47,799 nucleotides of DNA from DASSWG01 sp035705295 (GTDB lineage Bacteria; Bacteroidota; Bacteroidia; Flavobacteriales; Flavobacteriaceae), in contig DASSWG010000143.1 of NCBI GenBank assembly GCA_035705295.1, forward strand, positions 1-47,799. The letters run 5' to 3'. Position 1 is the stretch's first letter. The number at the start of each line of letters is the position of its first letter. Shown here in pieces: positions 47,295-47,799 of this stretch. The notes under the pieces are model-generated. The model saw only the letters and a list, made by a program, of their open reading frames with translations, made no database searches and was not told where the DNA came from. The translations under genes and the position numbers were made by a program.

Positions 47295-47799
47295 ATGCAA
47301 AATCCAGCAAAAACCGAAAAAATCATTTTGGGAATTGATCCCGGAACCACGATTATGGGGTTTGGATTGATAAAAATCGTCGGTAAAAATATGGAATTTT
47401 TGCAGTTGAACGAATTGATGCTGAAAAAATACGACGATCATTATTTAAAACTCAAATTGATTTTTGAGCGCACTTTGGAACTCATCGACCATTTTCATCC
47501 GGACGAAATCGCGATTGAAGCACCGTTTTATGGGAAAAACGTACAATCCATGTTGAAGTTGGGCCGAGCGCAAGGCGTGGCAATGGCAGCGGGATTGAGC
47601 CGCGAAATTCCGATCGTGGAATATTCGCCAAAAAAAATAAAAATGGCAATCACCGGAAACGGAAATGCCAGCAAGGAGCAAGTGGCCAAAATGTTGCAAA
47701 GCCTTTTAAAACTAAAAGAACTTCCCAAAAACCTCGATTCCACCGACGGATTGGCCGCCGCGGTTTGTCATTTTTACAACCAAGGAAAAATTTCATCGG
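47295..47799 (+). CDS. ruvC: Crossover junction endodeoxyribonuclease RuvC, 3' end cut by the window
   Basis: The frame is open from the ATG at 47295 to the end of the window (168 codons of about 185 expected). RuvC resolves Holliday junctions as a dimer with RuvAB. Catalytic residues are visible: Asp15 in LGIDPGTTIMGFG, Glu75 in IAIEAPFYGKN and the Asp-rich end in STDGLAAAVCHFY. The motif VQSMLKLGRAQGVAMAAG is typical. A TAATTTCG near-match to the -7 box precedes the ATG by a few bases. Only the last 15-20 residues are missing. Confidence 0.95.
   Translation, partial: MQNPAKTEKIILGIDPGTTIMGFGLIKIVGKNMEFLQLNELMLKKYDDHYLKLKLIFERTLELIDHFHPDEIAIEAPFYGKNVQSMLKLGRAQGVAMAAGLSREIPIVEYSPKKIKMAITGNGNASKEQVAKMLQSLLKLKELPKNLDSTDGLAAAVCHFYNQGKISS

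Overview
The window reads as chromosome of a member of the Bacteroidota, most likely the Flavobacteriia. The evidence is a type IX secretion (T9SS) C-terminal sorting domain, a FeoAB locus with a small Cys-rich membrane partner, a DPP-IV peptidase next to two POT peptide transporters, a class II HMG-CoA reductase followed by a GYDIA-type GHMP kinase, a DnaE with an N-terminal proofreading exonuclease, and repeated use of the Bacteroidota -7 promoter element TAnnTTTG just upstream of genes. No species can be named from sequence alone. Genes lie on both strands in short operons; no rRNA, CRISPR array, prophage or classical insertion sequence was seen.

Layout. 1-5.8 kb: end of a DUF3078 gene, a GIY-YIG protein, tRNA-Asn, rseP, a SCO-like copper protein and feoA-feoB plus a Cys-rich mini-protein. 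5.8-6.3 kb: a non-coding stretch with a MITE-like inverted-repeat element. 6.4-12.1 kb: a large T9SS cargo protein, a 74-residue PID-CTERM-like protein, a very long perfect terminator hairpin and comEC. 12.1-20.1 kb (minus strand): a REP-associated tyrosine transposase (RAYT), a secreted thioredoxin-like protein, a small exported protein, two POT transporters and a DPP-IV peptidase, which together form a peptide cleavage and uptake unit. 20.3-24.3 kb: a TPR protein, mevalonate-pathway genes and an NlpC/P60 lipoprotein. 24.5-33 kb: dnaE, trxA, a DUF58 protein, tRNA-Asp and a PpiD-type chaperone. 33.2-39.5 kb: DUF4136, obgE and adk, divergent purK, a 2-keto-4-pentenoate hydratase-like gene, an ACT-domain protein, a structured non-coding region and DUF456. 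39.6-42.8 kb: blaI and an M56 (BlaR1-like) sensor with a TonB-like C-terminus, then a TPR protein. 42.9-46 kb: an arsRMC-acr3 arsenic operon with recognisable ArsR operators. 46.2-47.8 kb: a lipoprotein, a membrane protein and the start of ruvC.

The most unusual trait is the density and placement of short palindromic repeats. At least ten sequence families are seen between genes, and three sit inside open frames. A perfect 28-nt palindrome lies inside the RAYT gene itself. A 20-nt hairpin forms part of the N-terminus of the BlaI regulator. A roughly 67-bp inverted repeat is read through in frame in the adjacent M56 sensor, and a sister copy of it separates the two genes. The RAYT is the only transposase-like protein in the window and is the obvious suspect for moving at least one of these families, but that link is inference. 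Two regulatory arrays are also clear by eye: regularly spaced ACTA/TAGT half-sites at the blaI promoter, and ATTGCAAT-type ArsR sites overlapping the -7 boxes of arsR and arsM, with a third perfect copy divergent from arsR.
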